Assembly (NCBI RefSeq): GCF_028437565.1
Contig: NZ_JAMRYR010000001.1
Coordinates: 434,001-498,000, forward strand
Length of the DNA: 64,000 nucleotides
Source: Actinomyces sp. B33
Lineage (GTDB): Bacteria; Actinomycetota; Actinomycetes; Actinomycetales; Actinomycetaceae
Direction: 5' to 3'
Shown: piece after piece, positions 1 to 8,183 of the stretch
How positions within the stretch are numbered: the first letter of the stretch is position 1
Layout: each line of letters opens with the position of its first letter
Notes under the pieces: model-generated
Told to the model about the DNA's origin: nothing
The model's database searches: none
The model's input: the letters and a program-made list of their open reading frames with translations, nothing else
Position numbers and translations under genes: made by a program

Positions 1-114
1 GCGCGACTCCAGACCGGGTTCTCCTCGACGGCGACCACCCGCACGACAGTTCCCGCCGGCGACCTCATGGTCGTCCGACGCGGCGGCTCCGACGTCCTCG
101 TCGCCCGCCGATGA
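1..114 (+). CDS. 3' end of an unidentified protein (partial)
   Basis: The reading frame is open from the first base and ends with TGA at 112-114, giving 37 C-terminal residues that finish VLVARR. The tail is rich in threonine, serine and arginine and shows no motif I recognise. It lies 73 bp upstream of the alternate-signal-peptide gene on the same strand, so it may be another member of the same secretion cluster, but that is only context. The start is outside the window. Confidence 0.5.
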   Translation, partial: ARLQTGFSSTATTRTTVPAGDLMVVRRGGSDVLVARR

Positions 115-187
115 CCCCGCGGTGGGCGCCGGCCTCCCGGCCGTCGCCCACCGCCCGCCCCACCCCGTCCTCGTGAAGGAGCACACC

Positions 188-817
188 ATGTCACGCGCCA
201 CCCGCGCCGCCCTCGCCCTGACCGCCGCCGCCGTCCTCATCGCCGGATCGGGCGCCACCTTCGCCCGCTGGTACGACGAGGCCTCGCTGACCTCCCAATC
301 CGTCACCACCGGGTCCCTGCGCGTCTCCCCCGTCCCGGACTCCCAGCACTGGCGGATCAACGCGCCCGACACGGACGAGACAGCGGACGCCACCCTCCCC
401 TTCGACCCCGCCGTCGACCGGATCGTCCCCGGCGACGTCGTCACCTACACGACGAAGGTCAGGCTCGGCCTCGTCGGCAAGAACCTCAGGGCCTCCCTCG
501 CGGTCCTGCCCGAAGGGCTGAACGACCCCCGTGCCGGCGTGACGATCACCCCGACCGTGGACTGCGGAGGGGCCAACACCGCCGCCCTGACCGCCGCCGA
601 CGACGGCGCCGAGTGCACGGTGACAGCGACGATCGAGTACCCGATCGGCACGGCCGACAACTCCGGATCCGCCCTGCCCGAACTCAACGGCGACGGCTCC
701 CACGGCGACGGCTGGGTCGCGGCGCCCGGCCAGCAGAACGAGCAGGTGGCGATCTCGGGCTTCCGAGTCGTCCTCGAACAGCAGCTGCGCCCCGCGCAGA
801 AGCCCTTCGAGGGCTGA
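188..817 (+). CDS. Secreted protein with alternate-type (SipW-dependent) signal peptide
   Basis: A 209-residue protein. The start ATG at 188 follows GAAGGAG at the right spacing; an upstream ATG at 122 has no such site. Residues 1-30 form a signal peptide with a basic N-terminus, a hydrophobic alanine-rich core and the segment GSGATFARWYDEASL, typical of TasA/camelysin-like proteins cleaved by SipW-type peptidases. The rest looks like a small extracellular beta-rich domain with two cysteines (VDCGG and AECTV) that could pair. The SipW-like peptidase gene follows 65 bp downstream, which supports the assignment. The function outside the cell (fibre, matrix or surface protein) is not shown by the sequence. 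Confidence 0.75.
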   Translation: MSRATRAALALTAAAVLIAGSGATFARWYDEASLTSQSVTTGSLRVSPVPDSQHWRINAPDTDETADATLPFDPAVDRIVPGDVVTYTTKVRLGLVGKNLRASLAVLPEGLNDPRAGVTITPTVDCGGANTAALTAADDGAECTVTATIEYPIGTADNSGSALPELNGDGSHGDGWVAAPGQQNEQVAISGFRVVLEQQLRPAQKPFEG

Positions 818-882
818 CACCCCGCCTTCCCCGCCGCGCCCGCCGGATCGACGCGGCGGGGAAGGCGAGGCGCCGATCCGAG

Positions 883-1488
883 ATGCCCCCGAACCCCGCG
901 TCTTCCCGCCCCCCGTCCCGCCGCGGCCGCAGCGCTCGGCGGGCGCGGGTGCTGCGGCGCGCCCTGACCGGTATCGAGGCGATCCTCGTCGCCGTCGGCT
1001 GCGCGGCCCTGATCCTCGCGACCGCGATCCCCGCCCTGACCGGGTGGGTCCCGTTGACGGTCGTCACCGGCTCGATGTCCCCCGCGATGCCCGCCGGGAG
1101 CCTCGTCGTCGTCGCCCCCGTCGACGGGGCCCGGGCGCGGGCCCTCGACCCGGGAACCGTCGTCGCCTACCTGCCCGAGCCCGACTCCGACGAGATCGTC
1201 ACCCACCGGATCCTCACGCGCTCGACCGCCAGCGACGGATCGACCCGCTACGTCCTCGCCGGTGATGCGAACGACGAGGCGGATCCCGTCCCCGTCGTCC
1301 CGGAGCAGATCCGCGGCGTCCGCCGCTACTGGGTGCCCGGCCTGGGGTATGCGGTGAGCCTGGTCCCCCCGGCGGCCAAGGGGGTCGCGCGGTGGGCGCT
1401 GGTCGGCGGCCTCGTCGCCTACGCGCTGTGGCAGATCGCGATGATCGCGCGGGATCGTGATGCCCGCCGGGGCCGGCCCGGGCGGTGA
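883..1488 (+). CDS. sipW: Signal peptidase I, SipW-like
   Basis: A 201-residue membrane peptidase. After a basic N-terminus comes a membrane segment (about residues 30-55), then the serine box GSMSPAMPAGSLVVV with the catalytic Ser, the box DEIVTHRIL with a His in place of the bacterial Lys (the Ser-His dyad of the ER/SipW type), and the box GDANDEADPV. A second membrane helix near the C-terminus (about 170-190) ends in basic residues. It probably processes the protein encoded just upstream. The start ATG at 883 gives the proper N-terminal length; earlier in-frame starts only add low-complexity arginine-rich sequence. Its last codons lie inside a sequence repeated at 2446. Confidence 0.85.
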   Translation: MPPNPASSRPPSRRGRSARRARVLRRALTGIEAILVAVGCAALILATAIPALTGWVPLTVVTGSMSPAMPAGSLVVVAPVDGARARALDPGTVVAYLPEPDSDEIVTHRILTRSTASDGSTRYVLAGDANDEADPVPVVPEQIRGVRRYWVPGLGYAVSLVPPAAKGVARWALVGGLVAYALWQIAMIARDRDARRGRPGR

Positions 1489-1568
1489 CGGGAGGGTCCC
1501 GGCGGCGTCGCACCCGACGCGCACCCATGCCCTCCTCCGTCCCATGTCGCCCGGTCGAATAGGCCGCA
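1480..1568 (+). repeat. Direct repeat, copy 1
   Basis: This copy begins inside the last codons of the signal peptidase gene. About 52 bp, from GGGCGGTGACGGGAGG to GCACCCATGCCC, and then the 24 bases ending CGGTCGAATAGGCCGCA match copy 2 at 2446-2525 in the same orientation. Between the two matching blocks copy 1 has TCCTCCGTCCCA where copy 2 has CCG. The pair encloses the first toxin-antitoxin module. Confidence 0.85.
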
Positions 1569-1648
1569 GGACGGGCCCAGTCGACCGCCCCCAGAGCGGC
1601 ACCCGCACCGACCCTGAAAACACGAACCGCTACGGAGTCAATCATGAA

Positions 1649-1667
1649 GGGCCATACTTTGTGGCCC
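1649..1667. promoter_or_regulatory. Inverted repeat upstream of toxin-antitoxin operon 1
   Basis: GGGCCA and TGGCCC arms are separated by 7 bases (TACTTTG), 23 bp before the first codon of the operon. The position suits an operator for autoregulation by the ribbon-helix-helix antitoxin. Binding is inferred. Confidence 0.4.
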
Positions 1668-1689
1668 CTATTGATGGCATGCTGTAGAC

Positions 1690-1971
1690 ATGTTCAATGA
1701 GGACGAGGTGGAGTTCACCCAGTCGGCAGCCAAGCATGGCATCAGCAAGGTTGATGCGTACTGGGCGATGACTCATCCGCTCACAGTCGATGAGATCGAT
1801 GGGGAGCCGGGCGATAGGACGATCGCCTTCGTTGGACATCCTCACGCCCAGACAGATCGGGTGATCGAGGTGTTCGCCGCCTTGAAGCCTTGGCGGACCG
1901 TGGTGATCTTCCATGCGATGGATCGCCCCGACCTGGTGTGGAAAAGGAATGGAAATGACAGCGATCAATGA
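1690..1971 (+). CDS. Putative BrnT-like toxin of a type II toxin-antitoxin pair
   Basis: A 93-residue protein with no membrane segment. It has the short form and KHG...DA pattern near the N-terminus seen in BrnT-like RNases, a central GDRTIAFVGHPHAQTDR stretch and a final strand RTVVIFHAMDR. I do not see the C-terminal RERRRY-type motif of classical BrnT, so the family call is tentative. The next gene overlaps it by 17 bp and encodes a ribbon-helix-helix protein; toxin-first order with overlap is the brnTA arrangement. No clear ribosome site precedes the ATG. Confidence 0.5.
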   Translation: MFNEDEVEFTQSAAKHGISKVDAYWAMTHPLTVDEIDGEPGDRTIAFVGHPHAQTDRVIEVFAALKPWRTVVIFHAMDRPDLVWKRNGNDSDQ

Positions 1972-2248
1972 CACGACCGACTACGAGGCTCTCGCCGAGC
2001 GAGCCGAGCGCGGCGATCTGAAGACCGTGCGCCGCATCTACGAAGGCGATGGCCGCCCGATCAACCTCGCCGACGTCTTCATGGCGACCGGGAGGCCTCG
2101 AATGGAGGAAGCAACAGCGCGGCACACGTGGAAAACCAGAGCAACCGATGAACTGGATGCTGCTTTGACTGAGAGAGCCCGACAGGAGAACCTGCCCAAG
2201 TCCGCTCTCATCCGCAAAGCGGTCATCGCCTACCTCGCAACCGCATGA
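1955..2248 (+). CDS. Ribbon-helix-helix (BrnA/CopG-like) antitoxin
   Basis: A 97-residue protein. The start ATG at 1955 lies in the upstream gene and follows AAAAGGAATGGA. The C-terminal 35 residues (DELDAALTERARQENLPKS and the following helix) match the ribbon-helix-helix DNA-binding pattern; the N-terminal half (residues 1-60) would contact the toxin. It is expected to neutralise the product of the overlapping upstream gene and repress the operon, perhaps at the inverted repeat 1649-1667. Confidence 0.6.
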   Translation: MTAINDTTDYEALAERAERGDLKTVRRIYEGDGRPINLADVFMATGRPRMEEATARHTWKTRATDELDAALTERARQENLPKSALIRKAVIAYLATA

Positions 2249-2445
2249 GAAAAGCAGGGAGTCCGCCAACGCGCACGCGCCGGTGGGCTCCCCACTTTGT
2301 TCCTATCCCGCACTCAGCGATCCGGTCCCGCAGCGGGGGTGCGCCGACATGAGAGCGCCGGCAGGGTTCCTCGCTTGATTCATGCCCCTAACAGCCGGGG
2401 CTGCTTCGAGGCGCGAAGTCACGGATCCTCTCGTCGGACCGGCCG

Positions 2446-2525
2446 GGGCGGTGACGGGAGGGTCCCGGCGGCGTCGCACCCGACGCGCACCCATGCCCCC
2501 GTGTCGCCCGGTCGAATAGGCCGCA
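2446..2525 (+). repeat. Direct repeat, copy 2
   Basis: Second copy of the repeat described at 1480-1568, with a 3-base instead of a 12-base spacer between the two conserved blocks. The 322-bp gap between antitoxin 1 (ends 2248) and the second toxin-antitoxin operon holds this copy and the palindrome at 2528; I see nothing else there. Confidence 0.85.
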
Positions 2526-2527
2526 CG

Positions 2528-2551
2528 GCGTCATTGTGTACACAATGACGC
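2528..2551. promoter_or_regulatory. Perfect 24-bp palindrome, likely operator of relBE-like operon
   Basis: The arms GCGTCATTGTGT and ACACAATGACGC are exact reverse complements. The palindrome ends 19 bp before the GTG start at 2571 and may overlap a -35 element (TTGTGT); possible -10 elements are TATGCT at 2554 or TACTAT at 2559. This fits binding by the Phd/RelB antitoxin or toxin complex. No Shine-Dalgarno sequence lies between the -10 region and the GTG. Confidence 0.65.
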
Positions 2552-2570
2552 AATATGCTACTATGTTGAC

Positions 2571-2834
2571 GTGGATACTCTGACAACCGAACTCTCAACG
2601 CGCGAACTGCGCAGCCAGCTCTCCGACGTGCTCGGCCGCGCCATGTACGCGGGTGAGCGCATCGGCGTGACCCGCAATGGCAAGCTCGCGGCCGTCGTCG
2701 TCAGCGTTGCCGATCTACAAGCCCTCGAAGAATTCGAGATGGCCCAAGATGTCGCCGCCTACCGCCAGGCCAAAGCCGACGACGACGGCACTCGCGTCAC
2801 ACTCGATGAGCTGCGCGCCGATCTCGCCTCATGA
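2571..2834 (+). CDS. Phd/YefM-RelB family antitoxin
   Basis: An 87-residue protein. The N-terminal 60 residues follow the Phd/YefM pattern: an ELSTRELRSQLSDVLGRA helix, then GERIGVTRNGKLAAVVVS and DLQALE. The C-terminal tail (about 60-87), acidic and probably flexible, would wrap the toxin. The GTG start at 2571 is so close to the candidate -10 elements that the mRNA may be leaderless. The stop overlaps the toxin start by 4 bp (ATGA), so the two are translationally coupled. Confidence 0.85.
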   Translation: MDTLTTELSTRELRSQLSDVLGRAMYAGERIGVTRNGKLAAVVVSVADLQALEEFEMAQDVAAYRQAKADDDGTRVTLDELRADLAS

Positions 2835-3094
2835 TCTACCGCGTCGAGTTCACCACCGCTGCGGCTCGTCAGATCAAGAAACTCCCGCGGCCGGCACGCG
2901 ATCGCGTACTTGACGCGATCGACGACCTACAAGACGACCCCAGACCGCACGGAGCGAAGAAGCTCGTCGGGGAACACGACGCCTGGCGCATCCGTGTCGG
3001 CAACTACCGAGTGATCTACGACGTCACCGACAGCGAGCTGGTAGTGACCGTCGTTCGAGCTGGTCACCGCCGCGAAGTCTACGACCGATACTGA
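2831..3094 (+). CDS. RelE/ParE-family toxin
   Basis: An 87-residue protein typical of RelE: residues 1-20 YRVEFTTAAARQIKKLP, then helices with RDRVLDAIDDL, DPRPHGAKKLVGEHDAWRIRVG, the core strand NYRVIYDV and the C-terminal VVRAGHRREVYDRY. The basic and aromatic residues of the last two segments are those used for ribosome-dependent mRNA cleavage in RelE. Together with the upstream antitoxin it forms a complete type II module. The next gene starts 178 bp downstream and is unrelated. Confidence 0.9.
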   Translation: MIYRVEFTTAAARQIKKLPRPARDRVLDAIDDLQDDPRPHGAKKLVGEHDAWRIRVGNYRVIYDVTDSELVVTVVRAGHRREVYDRY

Positions 3095-3272
3095 CCGGGT
3101 CAAGGCCGCCGAGATAAGCCCTCACCCCGGGCGGGCCGGAAACAGACCCCTGAGGACCCGCAGCCTCCAGGCGGGCGCACAAGCCGGCACACCGGGGAAA
3201 ACCCGTGTCACGACTCGAGGAGGGTCAAAAGGCACAGCCCGCTCTCCCTCCCGAGCGGGCGAAGAGCGCACA

Positions 3273-4886
3273 ATGGGCCCCATGACCTCACGCCACCCGG
3301 GCGCCCCCTGCGCGCCGACCCGAGACGAGATCGCCCGCCTCGTCGCCGATACGCCGGCCTCGGGGCCCTCGCGCCGCATCGGCCTGCTCGCCGCCATCGC
3401 GACCTTCGGCTCCCTGCTCTTCGGCTACGACACCGGCGTCATCGCCGGGGCCCTGCCGTACATGTACATGCCGGCCGAGGCCGGGGGCCTGGCGATCGAC
3501 GAGTTCGAGGAGGGCCTCGTCGGAGCGATCCTCGCGATCGGCGCCGCTGTCGGGGCGATCGCCGGAGGGCGCCTGTCGGACCGGTACGGGCGGCGGCACA
3601 ACATCCTCCTGCTCGCCGCGATCTTCGTCATCGGGACCCTGGGCTGCACGTTCTCGCCGAACGTGTGGGCGCTGTACGTCTTCCGCTTCGTCCTCGGGTG
3701 GGCGGTCGGCGGGGCCTCGGCGACCGTGCCGATCTACCTGTCGGAGCAGGCGCCGACCCGTGTGCGCGGCCCGCTCGTCGCCCTCGACCAGTTCATGATC
3801 GTCTTCGGCCAGTTCCTCGCCTACTCGATGAACGCGGCCCTGTCCTACGGGCACGGCGGCCCCCGGGCGCGGGTCGCGTCGGATCCGACGGGAGCCGTCG
3901 ACGCGGGGGCCTGGCGCGCGTGGGACGACCTCGCGCGCATCGGCGGGGTCGTCGTCGACGCGGGCAACGGCCAGGCGTGGCGGTGGATGCTCGTCCTGGC
4001 GACGATCCCGGCGATCTGCCTGTGGGTGGGGATGCGCCTCATGCCCGAGTCGGGCCGCTGGTACGCGGCCAACGTGCGCTACGCCGAGGCGGTCGCCTCC
4101 CTCAAGCGGGTCCGCTCGGACGGCGACGACATCGCCGGGGAGGTCCAGGAGATCATCGACGCGCGCGAGCGGGAGGCCGTCGAGGGTCGCTGGTCCCTGC
4201 GGCGGACCCTGTCGACGCGTTGGACGCGCCGGCTGATGCTCGTCGGCGTCGGCCTGGCCTGCTTCGACCAGTTGACGGGGATCAACACGGCGATGTACTA
4301 CCTGCCGAAGATCCTCCACGCGGCGGGCTTCTCGTCGGCCGATTCGATCTCGATCAACGTCGTCACCGGGGCGGTGGCCTGCGCGGGCGCCGGCTTGGGC
4401 CTGTGGCTCGTCGGCCGGCTGGCCCGCCGCCACGTCGGCATCTACCAGGAGACGGCGGTGACGCTGTCGCTGGCGTCCCTGGCCCTCGTCTTCGCCGTGG
4501 GCATCGGCCCGCACATGCTGGCCGACGGGACGATCGCCCCGTCCGTTCCCGGTGTCCTCCCGTGGCTCGTCGTCGTCCTCGTCTGCCTGTTCGTGTTCGC
4601 CAAGCAGTCGGGGACGGTCAACTGGGTGCTCCTGTCGGAGATCTTCCCGTCGCGCATCCGCGGCGTCGCCCAGGGCCTGGCCGTGGGGTGCGGGTGGCTG
4701 ATGAACGCGGTGGTGACCTACGTGTTCCCGGTGATGATGGAGCACGTGGGCGCGGCTCGCACGTACGCGGTCTTCGCCGGGATCAACGTCGTGGCCCTGT
4801 GCTTCTACCTGTTCGTCGTGCCGGAGACGCGGGGGGTCTCGCTGGAGCGCCTCGAGGAGAGTTTCGCGAGCCGCTACGGGGAGTGA
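3273..4886 (+). CDS. MFS sugar:proton symporter (sugar porter family)
   Basis: A 537-residue protein with twelve predicted membrane helices. It shows the sugar-porter signatures LFGYDTGVIAGALPY (helix 1), GGRLSDRYGRRHN between helices 2 and 3, PIYLSEQAPTRVRG after helix 4, DQLTGINTAMYYLPK in helix 7 and PETRGVSLE at the C-terminus. It has an extra loop of about 50 residues between helices 5 and 6, seen in some actinobacterial members. The substrate could be a hexose, pentose or myo-inositol; no catabolic gene is adjacent. An inositol porter would suit the iol genes 24 kb away, which lack their own transporter. A second ATG at 3282 is an alternative start. Confidence 0.85.
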   Translation: MGPMTSRHPGAPCAPTRDEIARLVADTPASGPSRRIGLLAAIATFGSLLFGYDTGVIAGALPYMYMPAEAGGLAIDEFEEGLVGAILAIGAAVGAIAGGRLSDRYGRRHNILLLAAIFVIGTLGCTFSPNVWALYVFRFVLGWAVGGASATVPIYLSEQAPTRVRGPLVALDQFMIVFGQFLAYSMNAALSYGHGGPRARVASDPTGAVDAGAWRAWDDLARIGGVVVDAGNGQAWRWMLVLATIPAICLWVGMRLMPESGRWYAANVRYAEAVASLKRVRSDGDDIAGEVQEIIDAREREAVEGRWSLRRTLSTRWTRRLMLVGVGLACFDQLTGINTAMYYLPKILHAAGFSSADSISINVVTGAVACAGAGLGLWLVGRLARRHVGIYQETAVTLSLASLALVFAVGIGPHMLADGTIAPSVPGVLPWLVVVLVCLFVFAKQSGTVNWVLLSEIFPSRIRGVAQGLAVGCGWLMNAVVTYVFPVMMEHVGAARTYAVFAGINVVALCFYLFVVPETRGVSLERLEESFASRYGE

Positions 4887-5238
4887 CGGGGCGGGCCCGG
4901 CGGCCAAGCACCCGGACGCCTCCTTCGAGCGGATGCCGCCCGGCACTGCGCACTGCTCCGCATCGGGCTCGCGAGAAGTTCGAGGCCGTGCGCCGATCGT
5001 CGGCTTTCGACGAGGCCGTCCGGGGCGGATGAGAGTCGGCGCTTTTCGAGGCCCCCGCCGCATGTCCTGCGACGGCCGCTTCGGCGTCTGCCCGGACAAC
5101 GCGATCGCGAAGACCCGCCGGCACGTACCTGTTCACGTACGACTACTGGAAGGGCTGCGACGTGCGCGCCGAAGAACGCCCGTGCGGCGCATCTCGACGG
5201 GCCCCGAGCGGGCCCGACCCGGCTGACTCCGTCCGTCT
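4887..5238. other. Intergenic region between convergent genes, no gene seen
   Basis: About 350 bp between the MFS gene and the convergent kinase gene. Open frames here are low-complexity and lack ribosome sites. A short inverted element, GGGCCC-N5-GGGCCC near 5200-5216, could act in termination. I see no RNA gene. Confidence 0.4.
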
Positions 5239-6435
5239 CTAGGCCGTCGGCGCGAAGGCGGCCATGAACCCTCCGATGAACGAGTCTCCGAGTCCGATCG
5301 TCGTGGGGCGGGGCGCATCGATGTCGTACGACGGCGCGATGCGGATTCCGCGCCGACGAATGTCCGAATCGCTCGCAAGGCGCGCCCCGATGCTGTCGAG
5401 GGGCGCCGACCGGGTCCGTTCGAACTCATCGCGCGTGAAATCGTCTCCGTAGGCGAATCTCGTCGACGCCATCCGGCACCCGGAGTCGGCCGCATGCGCG
5501 ATCCTCTCCGCGTCTTCGCCGATGACCGCCGCGTAGTGGCTCGTATGGAGGAGGACGGCTCGCGCCCTCAGGCGCTCCCTCAGGTCCTCCATGAGGCGGG
5601 CGACTTGTGCGCCCGACCCCGGGTCGAAGCCCCGTCCCAGGTAGGCGGCGGCCTCGTCCTCGTTGAGCGAATGAACGCAGACGAGATCGGGGATCGTCTC
5701 GAGGACGACGGCGCGCATCCCCTCGTCGTGGAAGCCCGCGTCCTCGTACACGATCGGCGTTCCCGCGCCGACGCCGCCGAGCAGCCTGCGCAGTTCGGCG
5801 AGCCGCTCGCGCAGCAGCGCCGAGGACTTCATCGTGTTGAACCCCGAGATCATCACCGCGCCCGCCCGAGCCACCGCGGGCGCGAGGTCGGGGCTCAGCC
5901 TCATGAGCTCGTTCGGGGGGTCGTTGACGAGGATCACCCTGTTGGGGCGCCCGCTGCGCACGACTCCGCCCTCGACCGCCACCTCCTCGTCCGCGGGGAA
6001 CTGGACGATGACGTGGGGTTCGAACGAATCGTCATCCGCGCTGCAGATCCGGGCGACGCCCGGCGGGAGGAGCCGTCTGACATCGTCGTTGATCGAGACC
6101 AGGTGAACGGTCGTCGCGATCCCGATCCTGTCCATGGCGAGTGCGGCCCTCACGCACGTGCCGCCGAGAGTCGTGCGGCTCTCGAATTCGCGGTCCAGGT
6201 CCATCAGGGAGCGGATGTCGCGGACATGGCATTCTCCGCCCCTGCCCCGATGCATCATCTGCAAGAGGTAGACGAACGCCGATCTCGCGTCCTCGGCGAA
6301 GGGGGTCGGATCGTCCTCGATCTCGTCCATGGTGACGGCCATTCGTTCCGCCAGTTCCTGCACCTTCGACGGGTCCCAGACGACTTCATGGTCAACGGTC
6401 CCCCCCAGACCGAGGACGATCCTTCCCTCTTCCAC
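5239..6435 (-). CDS. ADP-dependent glucokinase/phosphofructokinase family sugar kinase
   Basis: A 398-residue protein of the ADP-PFK/GK family (ribokinase-like fold). The N-terminal part has LGLGGTVDHEVV; the middle has TTLGGTCVRAALAMDRIG, the substrate-side glycine motif; the C-terminus has PTTIGLGDSFIGGF with the catalytic Asp. The family is best known from archaea, where it phosphorylates glucose or fructose 6-phosphate with ADP. Here it follows a class II aldolase by 10 bp at the end of a CUT1 sugar operon, so the likely substrate is the ketose (or ketose phosphate) the aldolase then splits. The start is GTG with GAGGGG upstream. Whether it uses ADP or ATP cannot be read from the sequence. 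Confidence 0.75.
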   Translation of the reverse strand: MEEGRIVLGLGGTVDHEVVWDPSKVQELAERMAVTMDEIEDDPTPFAEDARSAFVYLLQMMHRGRGGECHVRDIRSLMDLDREFESRTTLGGTCVRAALAMDRIGIATTVHLVSINDDVRRLLPPGVARICSADDDSFEPHVIVQFPADEEVAVEGGVVRSGRPNRVILVNDPPNELMRLSPDLAPAVARAGAVMISGFNTMKSSALLRERLAELRRLLGGVGAGTPIVYEDAGFHDEGMRAVVLETIPDLVCVHSLNEDEAAAYLGRGFDPGSGAQVARLMEDLRERLRARAVLLHTSHYAAVIGEDAERIAHAADSGCRMASTRFAYGDDFTRDEFERTRSAPLDSIGARLASDSDIRRRGIRIAPSYDIDAPRPTTIGLGDSFIGGFMAAFAPTA

Positions 6436-6445
6436 GATTCACCCC

Positions 6446-7306
6446 TCAGTAGAGACCGGCCTTGCCGGCGGATTCGAAGAGATCAATCTTCTGGGCGGCG
6501 CATTCGCGCATGGCCTCTTCGCAGGGGGGCTCGATGACGTTGGGCTCGCGCAGGTGGATGTCCGTGAGGACTTCGCGCATCTTGAGGAAGTAGGCGGCCT
6601 TGATGTCCGAGGAGATGTTGATCTTGTTGATGCCGGCGTGGACGGCGCTGGCGATCTCCGTGTCCGAGTTGTTCGATCCGCCGTGGAGGACGAGGGGGAT
6701 CCTCAGACGGTCCTTGATCTCGGCGAGCAGGTCGATCCTGAGTTCGGGCTTCACCTCGGAGGGATACAGGCCGTGCCGGGTCCCGATCGCGATGGCGAGC
6801 GAGTCGACTCCGGTCTCCTCCAGGAATCGCTGGGCGTCATCGGGGTCCGTGTAGAGGATCTCCTCCGAGCCGGTCTCCCCGTATTTGTCCGACACTCCGA
6901 TCGTTCCGAGTTCTGCTTCGACCGATACGCCGACCGCGTGGGCGGCGCGGACGACGCGCGAGGTCTCCGCGATGTTCTCGTCGAAGGGGGAGAACGACTT
7001 GTCGATCATCACCGAGGTGAAACCGGACTGGATCGCGAGGAGCACCTGCTCGTAGGAGGCGCCGTGATCGAGGTGGATCGCGGTTGGTACCGAGGACGTG
7101 TACGCGATCTTGATGATCGACGCGAGCATGTCGGTGCCGATGTGCGTCAACTCGTCCGGATGGATCGCGATGATGTGGGGAGACCTCTTCTCCTCGCATG
7201 CGTCGACCACTGCCCTCAGCATCGAGTAGCTCGAAATATTGAATGCGGGGACGGCGAAGCCGTGAGTATTCGCGACCGACAGAATCTCATCGCCTGTGCA
7301 CAACAT
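6446..7306 (-). CDS. Class II ketose-bisphosphate aldolase (GatY/KbaY/FbaA type)
   Basis: A 286-residue zinc aldolase. The metal and substrate motifs are visible: FAVPAFNISSY near the N-terminus, HLDHG (zinc His, catalytic Asp) at about residues 80-84, VEAELGTIG at about 140, IGTRHGLYP at about 187, LHGGSN at about 218 and the phosphate-binding NKINISSD at about 240. The family cleaves fructose- or tagatose-1,6-bisphosphate, or other ketose 1-phosphates, to dihydroxyacetone phosphate and an aldehyde. It lies between the ABC permeases and the kinase, consistent with a transport, phosphorylation and cleavage sequence. The exact ketose is not determined. Confidence 0.85.
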   Translation of the reverse strand: MLCTGDEILSVANTHGFAVPAFNISSYSMLRAVVDACEEKRSPHIIAIHPDELTHIGTDMLASIIKIAYTSSVPTAIHLDHGASYEQVLLAIQSGFTSVMIDKSFSPFDENIAETSRVVRAAHAVGVSVEAELGTIGVSDKYGETGSEEILYTDPDDAQRFLEETGVDSLAIAIGTRHGLYPSEVKPELRIDLLAEIKDRLRIPLVLHGGSNNSDTEIASAVHAGINKINISSDIKAAYFLKMREVLTDIHLREPNVIEPPCEEAMRECAAQKIDLFESAGKAGLY

Positions 7307-7339
7307 GTGTGGACCTTTCTTTCATTGAGGGTGTCAAGA

Positions 7340-8182
7340 TCAGTTCTTGACGGATCCAGCGGTCATACCTCCGATGAAGTAGCGCTGGAAGAAGATGAAG
7401 AGCAGGAGCACGGGGATCGAGCCGAGGACGGACATCGCCATCATTTCGTTCCACTCGTAGGAGTGCTGCCCCATGAGGAGTTGAATGCCGATGGGAACGG
7501 TGCGCATGTCGTTCGTCCTCGTCAGGGTGAGCGCGAAGAGGTATTCGTTCCACGCGATCATGAAGGTGTAGATGCCGACCGACACGATCCCGGGGATCGA
7601 GATCGGGACGAGTACCCGCCACAGCGCCCCGAACGAGGTCGTTCCGTCGACTTTCGCCGCCTCGTCGAGCTCTCGGGGGAGGGTGTTGAGGTAGCCGGTG
7701 AGCATGATGATCGCGTAGGGCAGTGTGAACACCATGTACGTGAGGATGAGTCCGTAGTACGTGTTGTACAGCTTGAGCGCGACCATGAGCCCGAAGAAGG
7801 GGATCAGCAGCGTGATCGGCGGAACGGCCTGCACCGAGACGATGACGACGGTGAGGATCCGCTTGCCCGAGAAGTCGAAGCGACTGAACGCGAAGGCGGC
7901 GAGGATGGCGACGATGAGCGTCAGCGCCGAGACCGAGAGCGCGACGACGTAACTGTTGATGAAGAATCGGATCTTCTCCGGGTCGTGGAAGATCGACAGG
8001 TAGGCGCTCAGCGAGCTCCCCTTCTCGACAAGACTCGGCGGGGTCGCGAAGATTCGCGGATTCGGCTTGAACGAGGACGAGATCATCCACAGCACCGGGA
8101 GAGCGGCGAATGAGGCGCCGGCGAGGAGCCCGATCCATGTCAGGATGCGCGTGAGAACGGTACGTCGCTTCTTGGTCAGCAT
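7340..8182 (-). CDS. Carbohydrate ABC transporter permease, MalG type (CUT1)
   Basis: A 280-residue inner-membrane protein with six predicted helices. The EAA loop reads ELDEAAKVDGTTSFGALWRVLVP, the coupling motif to the ATPase. The C-terminus ends with QRYFIGGMTAGSVKN, typical for MalG-like subunits. It starts one base after the stop of the MalF-type partner. No ATPase gene is in this operon, so a shared MsmK/MsiK-like ATPase elsewhere in the genome is expected. Confidence 0.9.
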   Translation of the reverse strand: MLTKKRRTVLTRILTWIGLLAGASFAALPVLWMISSSFKPNPRIFATPPSLVEKGSSLSAYLSIFHDPEKIRFFINSYVVALSVSALTLIVAILAAFAFSRFDFSGKRILTVVIVSVQAVPPITLLIPFFGLMVALKLYNTYYGLILTYMVFTLPYAIIMLTGYLNTLPRELDEAAKVDGTTSFGALWRVLVPISIPGIVSVGIYTFMIAWNEYLFALTLTRTNDMRTVPIGIQLLMGQHSYEWNEMMAMSVLGSIPVLLLFIFFQRYFIGGMTAGSVKN

Positions 8183-8183
8183 G

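Noticed and set aside
3288-5099. Long minus-strand open frame antisense to the MFS gene
   Set aside because: It mirrors the high-GC codon bias of the sense gene; the translation is low-complexity Arg/Asp/Pro with no family pattern or ribosome site.
5494-8113. Plus-strand open frames opposite the kinase, aldolase and permease genes
   Set aside because: Low-complexity antisense translations; the minus-strand genes have full motifs and operon spacing.
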